From Pestalotiopsis fici W106-1 (lineage: Eukaryota; Ascomycota; Sordariomycetes; Amphisphaeriales; Sporocadaceae), in NCBI RefSeq assembly GCF_000516985.1, contig NW_006917104.1, forward strand, positions 434,001 to 498,000: a DNA stretch of 64,000 nt, written 5' to 3'. Shown one piece after another: positions 31,657 through 42,832 of this stretch. The notes beneath the pieces were generated by a model. The model did no database searches. It had not been told where the DNA came from and worked only from the letters and a program-made list of their open reading frames with translations. How positions within the stretch are numbered: the first letter of the stretch is position 1; each line of letters begins with the position of its first letter. The translations under genes and the position numbers were made by a program.

Positions 31657-33918
31657 ATGGTTCCTTTTCAGCCAAATGGACGAAGCAAAGAAAAGGATAT
31701 GGAAAAATCCGAACAATCTGGGCTTCAAGTCTCGGTGTTTCGATGTATACTCAACTGCATTGGCTGTGCCCTTGCCATGTATTTCTACACAAGCATTGCT
31801 CGTACCAACGCAAATTTTCTCACCATCGATATTCTGATGTGGGGGTGCTGGAGATGCCCACTAAAAGTGGCTGTGGAGGCTTAGCTTAGAGTGGCTTTAT
31901 AAGTCCCTTCGGGACTTATAAGCCTTTGTTTTTCGTTGCGTTTAGCATACAGGATCACCATCCATCGTTTTCTCAATCAAGACTGTTCCCATATATTTTA
32001 AGATTTTATATGCTATTTGATCAAAAACCACATAAAGGCCACAGCCTTACGGCTGTCTGTCTTAGGTGGGGTTGGTTTGGTTTGGTTTTTGTTCCCCATC
32101 TCAATTCTCATCATTATCTTCCTGGCAGAATTGAATAGGTTCAACAGTGAGAATAGACGGCGTTTTCCCAAGCAGAAAGAGGCTGATATGAGCTCTGTCG
32201 ACCATCTGATGGAAAAAGGGCTTGCTGGAATTTCGACGAAACAAAAATCCTCAAAGGCAGAAACCAGCAAGCCAGAGTGCATGGCAGCGGTCATTGGATA
32301 TAGAGAAGATGCCGACTTATTCACTCAAGCTTTGGAAAGCTATAGCCGTGCTTTGGGCTGCGAGTTTGTCCTCGTCGGAATTGATGGCGATGAAAAGGAA
32401 GACGAGTACATGATCGAAATTTTTAAGAAGGTAACCTTTGCGCCTCATCGCCGTCCCTTCCCATGTACATCTTTCCCTTTGCGATTTGACAGATGTAGCG
32501 GTTACTGATCAATCACGGCAAATCCACAGGTATATCCCAAAAGATCTGCTGTCATTCATCTTGACACACCCTTGGTCGACCTGGCACTCGAACTCTCATC
32601 ATCGCTCCCAGAGTCGCAGAACAAGGATGATCACATCATCGCGTCATGTATCCGTGTGGTACGGCAGCACCTTCACGAGTCCAACATTTCTCTACATGAC
32701 ATCCGGTATCTTTGTGTACATCAGCCACACATGCACAAAAAGGGAATCATGTTTACTACCTTTATCTTGTCCCTTGTGATCACCCAAACGTTTGGTCTCG
32801 AATGGATCTGGTCATCTGACAGCGACACCATCGTGGACCGCAACACGATTTCTTCGACCACGTCAATCTGCACCTCGGACAACGATGTCGGCGGTGCCTG
32901 TGCGACACTCGTCATCCACAACCGGGACGACAATCTCCTGACACGGCTCAGCGCCGCTGTATACCTGAGTGACTACTACCTGGCAAGGTCATTTCCGTCA
33001 TCTTTTGCCGCCAATGAATGCCAGTCAGGGCCGTGCGCCTTGTTCCGGGCGTCTGCGCTCGCACCAATCCTGCTGCCGTGGTATACGCAAACTGTGATGG
33101 GTCGCTGGATGCGCGTCAATGAGGATCGGCACCTGACAACACTTTTGCTGAGGCGGGGATATCGTGTCCTGTACGCGGCCGACGCCATTGCCGCGACGGA
33201 GTCACCACCGACGTTGCGCCGCTGGCTCCTTCAACAAGTGCGCTGGTCGAGAGCCTGCCACGTCGAGGGCCTTCTTGCTGCGCCTGCCATTTACGTTCTC
33301 CACCACCCAGTCCTCTTTCTAAACGCTGTCCGCCGCGCGCTCGGCGCCGTCGCAATCCCATTGTCCGTCTCCGCGTACGCCCTCACGGGCTACGCAACCC
33401 GGTCCCTCGCGGGTGCCGACATGTGTCGCCGCCTCCTCGTCATATGCGTGTATCTGGTGCTGCGTAGCCCGTGCCGCCCGAGGAAGTGGACCGAATGGCT
33501 CTGGCTACTCCCCGGCCAGGCCATGTTTAGCATTGCTGCTCAAGGTATTCAGTTATGGGCTCTAATAACCATGCTAGACGGTGATTGGGGCACGTGCATG
33601 AGGGCTTCGACCGAGGTTCATGCTGATGCGGTAGGAGAGTCGAATGCTGACAGCACCGAGTCTGGCCTTCAGGGAAACACAAAGGGCGGGTTGCTGGCTT
33701 CGCCTATCGGTACAGGGAGGAAGAGCCGTGTGCGGCGCAGGGCGCAGGAGATCGGCTTCTTTGTTTTCTGGATTGGACTTGTCGTAGGCGCTCTTGTGAG
33801 GGCGTGGGCCAGCGGTTCCTATGCACCGGATGACGGTATTCCAACCTTGTTGGCATTTGGATGCATGATGATGACGTGGCTCGGGATGGCGTGGTGGATG
33901 GTTGTCGTCTCTAACTAG
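31657..33918 (+). CDS. Family-2 processive glycosyltransferase (Cps1 / hyaluronan-synthase-like)
   Basis: The model 31657-31801, 32066-32430, 32530-33918 closes in frame at 632 aa. Exons 2 and 3 are firm; exon 1 is tentative, because its donor (C|GTACCA) is weak and the 264-nt intron is long. Visible parts: membrane spans near 30-48 and in GLVWFLFPISILIIIFLAEL; a GT-A core with VLVGIDGD, WSSDSDT (DxD type), NEDRHLT (general base region) and QQVRW, the Q-x-x-R-W motif of processive synthases; then several C-terminal spans. Relatives make cell-surface beta-linked polysaccharides from UDP-sugars at the plasma membrane. The divergent neighbour is an acyltransferase, suggesting a decorated polysaccharide. 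The product cannot be read from sequence. Confidence 0.8.
31893..31924. other. Perfect-stem DNA/RNA hairpin inside the first GT2 intron
   Basis: An 11-bp perfect stem (TTATAAGTCCC paired with GGGACTTATAA) with loop TTC extends by four more pairs (GGCT/AGCC) after a one-base bulge. It lies inside the tentative first intron of the GT2 gene and could bring the distant splice sites together. A second small stem, ACAGCC-TTAC-GGCTGT, lies just before the acceptor near 32041-32056. Confidence 0.6.
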
Positions 33919-34887
33919 AAACGATATTCCCAGTGTCGTTCATACTGGTGCTACGTTCAGGCTGCCTCCGAATATTTCTCGCTTGAGACAAGGGCTGACG
34001 TATTCGTAGATATGCGTCGCTTCATCTCGTACATCTAGATGAAGATAAACAGAGTCAGAACCCAGGATTGCAAGTTGTATAGAAAGTCAAATTTATTCGA
34101 AAAGAGAACAAAGTCTCCAGTCACGTTCTTTGCTCTATCCACCTGAATAGTGTAGCAAGTGCCAATGCAAATGCGAAGCCGAAAAATCTAGCTATTCTAG
34201 GTAGTGGCAAAGCTAGGGTGAGCTCTTCCATTTCTGTCGGGCCTTGATCTTGGCGCTCGGCCTACCGACGTCACAAAAATGCTCAAAGAACACATCCAGT
34301 AAATCATAAGGCCCACAGAAACTACAAGCTCAAGTTTAAGCATATATAGTATATGCTAAATTCCATAGAAACACAAACAGGATGACAGATAATCCATGAC
34401 GTGCGCCTCATCAGCTGCACCGATAAAAGGTAGCCAAGCCGTTGGAAGTGCATGGGTGCACCGCCACGGGCAGAGCGTTTGACCACTTATACACACACAG
34501 GTCATGGATTGTGGGGCAAAGTGCGAGGTGGAAAAGCGAGCAGCCCACTAACAGTAGATGTGTGCTTAGAATCTCAGCATCTCATTGGCGCGGAATGCGC
34601 AAGAGGAGCCCAAAGCTTTCCGCAATAGAAGAAAAAGATATAGCTGATGCCGATCGATTGTGTTAACGCACTTGGCAAGGCTTTTTTGACGGTCGAATCT
34701 GTCAATTAGCGGTCGGCGCAGGGATCCGGTCTTGCCTATAATGTCTTTTTATCCAGGCTTAGACTCGCCGAGCCTCAGGGCCTGTTTGCCTGTTTCTTGG
34801 TACTGGATTGCACGTCCAAATTACAAGCATATATGTATCCCACCGTGATCACATGAGTCGCTCGTCTCACAAGGTAATGTTCAGAAC
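33919..34887. other. Intergenic
   Basis: A 969-bp gap between co-oriented genes. The ORF at 34442-34666 is Arg/Ser-rich and family-less. Nothing supported. Confidence 0.55.
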
Positions 34888-35774
34888 ATGGCTACCTTGA
34901 ATTCGAAATCTCCCAGCTTTGCGCCAGTCGTGGGCGACGAACCACTACCGGGCTACCAGGAAGAAATCGATGATGCATCATCACACCAAAGCGTGCCACC
35001 CGCGGTTCTTGTTCTCTCAGACCATCATATTATCCGTGAAGATCCCGGAAACTCCAACCCGAAACCCCTCTACGAACTCAATCGCGGCGTAGCGGTAATC
35101 ACGAATGCCACCACGACGGTCACATTTTCTCGCCTGGATTATTCGGTACAGGATGTGGCGGGTGCCGAACCCTCCTTGAAAGTGCGCAAGAGGCATCTCT
35201 ACTCCCTGGAGCACAATCGCACCGCATCTCTGGGCCGCTACGTCCGGAATGCCAAATTTGCCGACGCTCCATCCTTTTGGTGCAAAAGTGAATCAAAGAA
35301 AACGCTGGGCGACTTGGGATTGAAGATTAAGAAGAAATCTGGTTTCATAATCCAAGCAGTCAACAGGAGGGATGGGCAGAACAGTGATCCTTGCTTTGTG
35401 GAGAGCTCGCAGAGTCGCGACAACCCAGTGTCGTTCGGTATCGAGTGGAGCAAAAAGTACAATCGCCACGTGTGGACGGATGCATTAGGATTACTGGTCG
35501 CTTTTGAGACCCTTGTTGATGGCAAGCACCGACTGGACATAAAGACCGAACTGCAGAGGCCCGCCTTGGATACCTTGGTTGCACTGTGGTGTTTGAAGAT
35601 TTGGTGGGAGTCAGCCAAGAAGCACGCCGACGAGCAGCCGTCTGGTGGTTGGCATGAAGGTAACTACCTATGCATTTCCGCCACTTGATGAACAATACGA
35701 TGGCTAATAAGCAATAAGCATGGCGAAAGTTCGGCCTGATTTACCAGGTTGACCCCTACATACCAGGTGCATGA
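34888..35774 (+). CDS. Conserved-looking soluble protein of unknown function
   Basis: Two exons (34888-35659, 35719-35774) join in frame to 275 aa. The intron has a GTAACT donor, a GGCTAATA branch-like site and an AAG acceptor, and the last 18 residues read AWRKFGLIYQVDPYIPGA. The first 60 residues are Ser/Pro-rich. The body looks like a beta-rich domain (LYELNRGVAVITNATTTVTF, RHLYSLEHN, PSFWCKSE) followed by a helical segment (LDTLVALWCLKIWWESAKKH). I do not recognise a named family. There is no signal peptide or membrane span. It may be a tubby-like or lipid-scramblase-type fold by general appearance, but that is only a guess. Confidence 0.7.
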
Positions 35775-36410
35775 AACAGTACTCAACAATGAGTTTCGTC
35801 CATCCATAATCATGCCGGATCAATCGATCGAAAGACATAAAGGAAGCTGTAGTTCGTGCACACATTTCTAGGTGGACTGGTCCGTTTAGCTGAGAGGGAT
35901 TTAGAGTCTACTGTCATTGTGCCACTTGAAGTCTTATTCTACTTGACCGGTCATGGCTAGTTACATGAAATATATCAACTCAAGACACCCATTGACCTCG
36001 ATGACCTTGGATTGTCTTTTGAATCTAACATGCGCTAGTAAATGTTTTGTTGATGAGTGCAGCTCAGGCCAATCCTTGCAAGATAGCGCATAAATAGTAA
36101 ATAGCAACGGATTTAATATCTTTTCTTGATCCAGTGTGTTTTTCAATGCATCCGAAAACTTTCTCACGACGCTATGTATTCCTAAGTCTCATCCAAAGGC
36201 TCAAACGTGGCAGAGTGCCATGTTTGAATACGAAGTACAAATTCCATTCTATCCGGGAAGGTCTCGAAAACCTGCAAAATACCTTCTGGTTATATCTTCC
36301 TCCAATACGGAAAGTCCAACAAGCTATCACCCTATGAAAGCTGACCTAAAATGCCCCTCGTTAGCCGTGGGGGTCATCCACGCCAACTTACCCCGTCCAC
36401 AAGCAAATGA
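35775..36410. other. Intergenic, tail-to-tail
   Basis: A 636-bp gap between convergent genes. No feature seen. Confidence 0.55.
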
Positions 36411-38664
36411 CTAATCTGCTCTGACAACGGCCACAGACCAGGCTGGCAAACTGAAAGTGAATGAAGCGTTTCCCGATATGCTTGAGACGATCGGAGCTAC
36501 GATCGGGCTGGTCACGTCGGTGTTGGCAGCATCTGGATCGTCGTTGCTTAGGACCGACAAGTTTGCAGCAGTCTTGCCTGCAACGTTGATCGTCACCGGT
36601 TGCGGGTCCGCACCATAGTTGGCGAGTTTGACCATGTACGAGGTGCCTGCGCTCACAGCACTCCAGTAAACAGGACCAAACTCTGTATCAGAAGTCACGG
36701 CCCGCGTCATGTCACCTGCATTTTGGGCGAAAAGCTGCTGAGTCCAATAGCTCGACGTCAACACCAGCCCGTCTGGAGACTGGTGGTACGGGATCAAGTT
36801 TGGCTTAAACAAAAGATTAGAAATTCTGATTTCTGTTAGAAGGAGTAGCGACATACCGTCCACTGTTGATTGTCAACGAGACTCAGGAGTGGCGCAAAGG
36901 CCGCGCCTTGGATCAAGTCGCTATTGCGTTCAAGACCAAGCATGAAAATAGCCTCGGACACTGACCCGCGCATATCCGACCATTCAGCGCCCCAGCGAGC
37001 CATTTCCCCAATGATGTATTTGTTCCTTCTCGAGACGTTGTCCCATTGATTGAAGTTGGTGACGTAGTTGTCTGGAATATTGTATTCGTGGTAATCAATC
37101 CAGACGTTCTCTGGGAAAGGATCCGGCAGACACCCGAACCCAGTGGCTGATGCAACGAGCTGTAGATCTGGATATGTAGTTTTGATAGCATCATAGAAGG
37201 CCGTGAACCGCTCTGCATATGTGCCACAGGCAAAATCGTCTTCATTTCCAATTTCGAGCCATGTAATGGTCCAGGGTTCTTGACGGCCGTTACTAGCCCG
37301 CCAAGACCCCATGGGAGTGGAAGCATCGCCTAGAATGTACTTGAAGACATGTGTGTCAGCATCACTCACAGAGTTTTTGAATATTTCCAGCATACCTCTA
37401 GCTCATTCAAAGCATCGTCAACATAGGGATCCAAGGCAGAGCCGGTGATGGATGTACCGTCCAGAGAATACCCTGAATAGATACCCACAAAGGCATCGAG
37501 TCCCATGTCTTCGCACCACTCAAAATATTCATGAAGACCTATCCATTGTTTAGTATTGACTCTACTATACGTGCGAGACCCACTCACCTAGTGCATCTGT
37601 ATTACCGTATCCCCAAGCACCTAAAAGAAAGTCAGAATATGGCATCTGCCAAGGGGCCAATACGATGGGATTCACCTTGATGACCCGGACGTGACACAAG
37701 AGGCCCAACCGTCTCGTTCCACTTCCAACGATTGGCAACATTTGGTCCTTCCCTAGGGTGATGTAAGTACAGATTCTTGAGAGCCAAGGCTTGGAGAAAT
37801 TCACAAATTATTACCGCCTGGGAAACGTAGAAAGCTTCCACCAATATCATTGATGGCCTCTGCCATGAATGTCTTTAGTCCATTTTGTCTGGGGAAAATC
37901 ATGCCGTTAGCAAACCACTTCCATGCATGCAAAGATCACTGGTCGCGTAACGTACCGTCCCGCAAATGTCTCTGCGTAGAGCTGGGGAAGACCGAACCAG
38001 AGTGAAGATCCCGCAACTTGGGCGGCATCAAAGGTCAAATGATATTCAATATCAGTGGCAGATGTGCGCATTGACCTTGCCGTGCTGGTAAACTCGGTGA
38101 AACGATCACTCTCACTGCTGACGTCAAAAGTTCCATTGGCAAATACCTCCCCGCTTGATGCACTGACTAGAGTCCAGGTCATTGGGCCTTCGTAGGCGCC
38201 TCGAATGAAGATGGTATGGTTGTGGGCGCTTCCGTCAACTGGAATTCCCCAGTATCCCTCGTTACCAAATCCCACCTGGCCCGTCAATTCGGCGGCTACA
38301 CTGACTTGTAGCGTGTTGCTGATGGCCGTAGAGAGTGGAATCGACTCATCGACAGCAAGCTCGGTACCTCCGACAGCAAAATATGCGGTCAACCCTGGAT
38401 TAGTGCCCTGAAAACCATTGTTGCGCAGAAGCTGGCCATGAATGCCGCCGTCGCCTGAGTGATTGATGTCCTGTATCAGATGGTCAGCAGGGCGACGCAA
38501 GTACATCGACGGGAACCGCGAATTCATACTTCAAACATCAATCCCCACATCTTGCTAGATGTTGAATTGCCTGGATCTTGGGACACTGTCAAGGCAATGC
38601 CGTTTGACTTGCCAATGAGGGTGGCCAGTCCAAGACCGGCCAGTACGTGAAGAAAGAACTGCAT
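36411..38664 (-). CDS. Secreted GH51 alpha-L-arabinofuranosidase
   Basis: Eight exons (38664-38530, 38470-37956, 37888-37805, 37752-37676, 37620-37588, 37538-37396, 37339-36857, 36803-36411) all close in frame, giving 620 aa. The signal peptide (MQFFLHVLAGLGLATLIGKSNG) is followed by MWGLMFEDINHSGDGGIHGQ, the GH51 start motif. A CBM4-like/galactose-binding insert spans about 80-215, then SFLRFPGGNNLEG. WLEIGNEDDF carries the acid/base E362, and YIIGEMARW near E441 is the likely nucleophile region. The C-terminal beta domain ends the protein. The enzyme removes arabinose from arabinoxylan or arabinan outside the cell. One exon is only 33 nt, so automated annotation may miss it. A TATA box lies 97 bp upstream. 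Confidence 0.95.
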
Positions 38665-39613
38665 ATTTGTTGTAATCGAGACTCTCAAAAACGTTCTGTT
38701 TTCTGTCAGGGAAAAAAATCTGTCTAGTGTTGGGATAGAGGTTGGTCGAAGCCAATGGTCCTTATATATCCGAAACCAGATTCCAGTGTGGTGCCAGCTA
38801 TATTATTCCGTGGTCCTCTTCTATTTGGCGATATGAGACTGCTGGAGAAAGACGGGCTGGATCATCCATTGCTTCTTTTTTGATCCGCCACACTCAAACA
38901 TAAGCGCTCCAATTGCTTGAGCACTTTCGTTCATGGCAAGATACGTGCCGTATTCCGCTTTTGCATGGCTTCCTGGTTGACGGCAAGTTCCATCTCTATA
39001 AGCGACAGGTTGTTACTGATGGTCTTGGTCGTTGCATGGCGGCTGGCGTTTTCATTTGACGAAATCTGGAACACGGGCTGCTTGCAACCGGAGGATATTG
39101 AGAACTTGAAAAGCCCAAGACTCATTACGATTGAGGATGATTAGATTTGAAGTCCTGTTCCGCAGTGGATCCACTCAGTGACCTTTCGCATCTAGCACAA
39201 AATTCTATGGTTCGGTCAAAGGACGTAACGTGATCAATTTTCAGGACTCTCCGGAAGAGGGCAATGTGCTTCTCGTATCATCTTCGTTGGAAAAATCAGC
39301 AATATCCTCGTTCCAGCCAAGCATGACCTTCGCGATAAGTAGCCACGAACCTAGACTGGCGCTAAATAATTTCTCCGTTCTTGGTGTACATGTACCGCGG
39401 CTTCTCCAAGAGATACCTAGTAGCTCTCAAAGGGTGGTATTTCGCCAAGATCTTGGATATGAATATGAGAATTGATGGTTAGTTTTATAAAATTCAGGGG
39501 ATTTATTACGGTTGCTTGACGAGGTATACACGGCCCACTTTAAGATTTGTTGATTAACGAGATACGACTGATGTTGTCTTGTCAACCAAATATCGCGCCC
39601 ACCACTCTGTAGA
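38665..39613. other. Intergenic with GH51 promoter
   Basis: A 949-bp gap. The GH51 TATA box is at 38761-38768; the rest up to the P450 stop shows no gene. The ORF at 39230-39475 is not supported. Confidence 0.5.
38761..38768 (-). promoter_or_regulatory. TATA box of the GH51 gene
   Basis: The minus strand reads TATATAAG 97 bp upstream of the GH51 start codon. Confidence 0.45.
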
Positions 39614-41343
39614 CTACTCTGCCAATTTAACCCTCATCAGCATACCATCAGCTGGCTTTGAAGTTACCTGTCTTGTCTGTACCTCTTAAATTAATTGATT
39701 GTGCAGTGAAGCCAGAATCGATGTGAGAACTTACCGAATACAGTTCCTCCGTCACTTTGTACTGGCCCGTCTTCTCGTTCAAGCTCGGCTGGCCGTTCTC
39801 ATTCAAGGCGAACTCTCCCAAGCCCACCTTGGTGAAGTCGTATCGACGGACCGTCAACGCAATGATGATTCGCGCCTCAATGTTGGCCAATTCCATGCCA
39901 ATACAATTTCGCGGTCCGCGTTCGAATGGCCGCCAAGCGCCGGCTGGAATTGGCTCTTTATCAGCCAACCAGCGTTCAGGCACAAAATCGTCGGCCGTAT
40001 CTCCAAAGGCTCGGGGGTCTCTGTGTATGATACTTTGGCAGTTATAAACCAATAAACCGTCCAGACATTGCTGTTCACCGCTTGGCATACGGACAAAGAA
40101 CCCAGAGCCGGCCGGAATGACCCGCGCAGTGCCGCCAGGGGGGTGAAGGCGCAGGGTCTCCTTAATGACCGCTGAGATGTATGGCATCTGCTGGGCCAGA
40201 TCTGAACGCCCAAGTAGTCGAGTACGTATGGTGGCAGGGCTAGTATCAGTGCCAAGGAGGCCATCCAGCTCGGCCCGCACCGCGCGCATGGCATGAGGGG
40301 TACGTGAGAGCTCGTAAAATGCCCACGAAAGTAGAATACTTGTAGTATCATGTCCTGCAAAAAGGAATGTACGGAGCTGATCGCACGTTTCATCCATGAT
40401 GCTGTCTGTTAGAGTTTTGACGTCTTGTAGGGCAAGTGAAAGAACACTTCGCGCGTTGGCAGTGCCCTTTGCCGTTTCGTGGAGCTCGGCATGTTTGCTA
40501 CGCACAATGGCGCGCAGTATATTCGTCATACGCTCTGACAGTGCCGCCCGCTTCTTGACTTTGCTTATGGTTAGCCACCATGGCAGGTTAAGGCGGTCGC
40601 CGTTGTATGCGTCCAGAAGTGTCTCGAACAAGTCTACCAGCGGGCCGGTATTGGAATCACCGGAAGACAATGCATCGAGGTCAGCTTCCATGACGACCTT
40701 TCCAATTATGTCGAATGTCAGACGCGTAGTCAGGTTGATCAGTGGAAAGGCATCTTGACTCGCACAAAGTTCATCTAGATGTTCGAGAAAGATCATCCCT
40801 TTGTCCAGAATCTCAGGCACAAATGTCGACAGATACTGGGGTGAGAACCCAGTGTTAAATCTTTTGCGAAGTGCCTTCCATTCATCGCCCTGAAGCATGT
40901 TTCAGTATTGATCTCAATTCTCGGTCGGGTGTACTCACGTGTGAAGAAAATATAGAAGTCGCGCCTGTCACAAACAATAACCGCTGTAACGAAGCGGCCG
41001 ACTTCGGAGGGCTCGTTGGGAATATCTTCGACGCCTTGGTTATCTGATCGGCAATTTCATAGTCGCCAACAACCACCATAGGCTCATTGATGGGTCGTAG
41101 ATCCATGAACATGAGCGGCGGGCGGTTCAGAGCTCGATTCATTGCCACTATAGCCATATCTGGATGAGCGCCCGGCTTGTTGCGTTTGACAAAGTCGCCA
41201 AACGTCTTGAGATGGCCAAGGGCCATCGAGCTTGTAAGCTGCGGAAAATGTGCATATTGTTGAAAACGGATGTATTGCAACTTGCTGTAAGCAAGCCACA
41301 GTAACAGCCCCGCAGCCGCAGGAAACAAGGTAACGAGGAACAT
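39614..41343 (-). CDS. Cytochrome P450 monooxygenase
   Basis: Three exons (41343-40939, 40889-39735, 39667-39614) join in frame to 537 aa. An N-terminal anchor (MFLVTLFPAAAGLLLWLAY) implies ER attachment. Conserved marks: the I-helix AGHDTT, KETLRLHPPG (ExxR), PERW, and the heme loop FERGPRNCIG with axial C464. The last small exon encodes VTSKPADGMLMRVKLAE, the normal P450 ending; reading through the GTAAGT donor would add an unrelated tail instead. The fold and motifs resemble fungal CYP families that hydroxylate secondary metabolites or fatty acids. The next gene on the same strand encodes a secreted DUF8021 protein. Substrate unknown. Confidence 0.95.
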
Positions 41344-41827
41344 TGTTAGGTTTTGTGGGGGAAGCGATGCGTCTCGATCTCCATCTGCAGAAACAAAGAG
41401 ACTCAAAGGCTGGGAAGGAAGATGTAGAAGAATGCCTTCGTCCGGGTGTCTACAAAGGATTGAGTTGGAACTTTCTCCCTTCATGATCAACCACGGAACA
41501 TGCGCCCAGCCTGTTGGTTACTGAGTGTTACAGGGGTCTACCGGGAGCCACCCAAACGAGCTTAGCGTCAATCTGCGGACGGCAGAGAAGACGGAAACAA
41601 TAGAAAAGAGTCAAGACTGGAAAAGGGGGAGAAAGAGAGGGAAAAATCCCTTCAATTTGGCAACGATGCGTATTCTATTCCTACTACCGTGGGAATGCCG
41701 CCCCATGTTCATGCACCGAAGAGGCGAGGCTAATTTGTAGAGTTGAAGAGGACAGGCGTTCCTCTCTACCGCCTAGCAACAATGCAGCAAGAATTTCAGG
41801 GCCTTTCGCATACTTCGCTGCCACAAA
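41344..41827. other. Intergenic, P450 promoter
   Basis: A 484-bp gap between two co-oriented minus genes; the P450 frame stays open upstream to 41490. No element recognised. Confidence 0.5.
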
Positions 41828-42832
41828 CTACAGCCACGGAGAAGTCATCCCGGGACCACTCAGATACACATTAATCTGCATGGCCTGCAGCTCACCATTG
41901 TAGTATTGGAGCACTTCAAGAGTTTCGCCCGTGGCTCCAGTTGGTGCCAGCAATGGCAACCCCCCGCTGGCCTTTGACTCTTCGTACCAGGCCTCTTGCG
42001 CCTCTTGTGCCGCGGTCATCGTGTTGGGGATGAACGCCGAAGTGTTGCCATAGTACGGGTAGACTATTCCCGGGATGATGCCGCTGGTCACCACAAAGCC
42101 CAATTCCTCGTCAACGACTAGAGCTACGCGCGCATTGGAGTCGGTAGGATGTTCGTCAGGCCAGGCGCAGCCCAGCGGGTCGGTTGAGCCGTTTCCGTAG
42201 AGTCCAGTATCAACAACCTTCCAGCCCAGCTCCGTGAACTGGCAGTCGGCTCCGAGGTCAACTGTAAAGTTGCTAGACGTGGCAAAGAGCGCTTCACTCA
42301 GCTGCCACAGCGTTTCCCGGCTGGCCTTGGTGCGATTGGCCGGTGGCGACATCAAGACGGCGTAGTTGGAGGGAAGCTCCGTGGCTGAATATGAAAATCC
42401 GTGATCGCCACGATTGCGGTTAATGAAGAGCTCAAGCTCGGTGAGCTCCTCATCTACCACCTTGATGCGCCCCCGGAGAATTGATTGGACCTCATCGTTG
42501 CCCTCGCTCACATCCAAGGCAAAGTACGCAGTGCCATTCGTAGTATCAATGGCCAACAGGCTTGGCTCGCCTGCCTTGGTGATGGTGCGCCATGCTGTCA
42601 TCATGCCAAGTGCTGCAGGATGGGAGTTCTCAGTCGCATAGTAGACTCCAGCCAACGGAAGGCTATAAGGATCGTGAGCTACCATGGAGTCCAGGATCTG
42701 GTTGACCAAAGATGTCATGCCCTCGCGAGAGCTCACGGTCGCGTTTGAAGAACTAACGTCACATGACAAAGTTGATGGCAGGGCGGATACCACCACGGCC
42801 AATAGGAGATTGAGGGCAGTGATTGCAATCAT
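41828..42832 (-). CDS. Secreted DUF8021-type protein
   Basis: A single exon of 334 aa. The signal peptide is MIAITALNLLLAVVVSALPS. The mature protein has several N-x-S/T sites and three to four Cys. The layout (REGMTSLVNQILDSMVAHDP..., a middle ADCQFTELGWKVVDTG, a C-terminal MTAAQEAQEAWYEE) fits the DUF8021 group of fungal secreted proteins, which often occur next to P450s or in secondary-metabolite loci and have an NTF2-like appearance. No catalytic motif is evident. Role unknown; secretion is a solid prediction. It lies 484 bp upstream of the P450 on the same strand. Confidence 0.8.
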   Translation of the reverse strand: MIAITALNLLLAVVVSALPSTLSCDVSSSNATVSSREGMTSLVNQILDSMVAHDPYSLPLAGVYYATENSHPAALGMMTAWRTITKAGEPSLLAIDTTNGTAYFALDVSEGNDEVQSILRGRIKVVDEELTELELFINRNRGDHGFSYSATELPSNYAVLMSPPANRTKASRETLWQLSEALFATSSNFTVDLGADCQFTELGWKVVDTGLYGNGSTDPLGCAWPDEHPTDSNARVALVVDEELGFVVTSGIIPGIVYPYYGNTSAFIPNTMTAAQEAQEAWYEESKASGGLPLLAPTGATGETLEVLQYYNGELQAMQINVYLSGPGMTSPWL

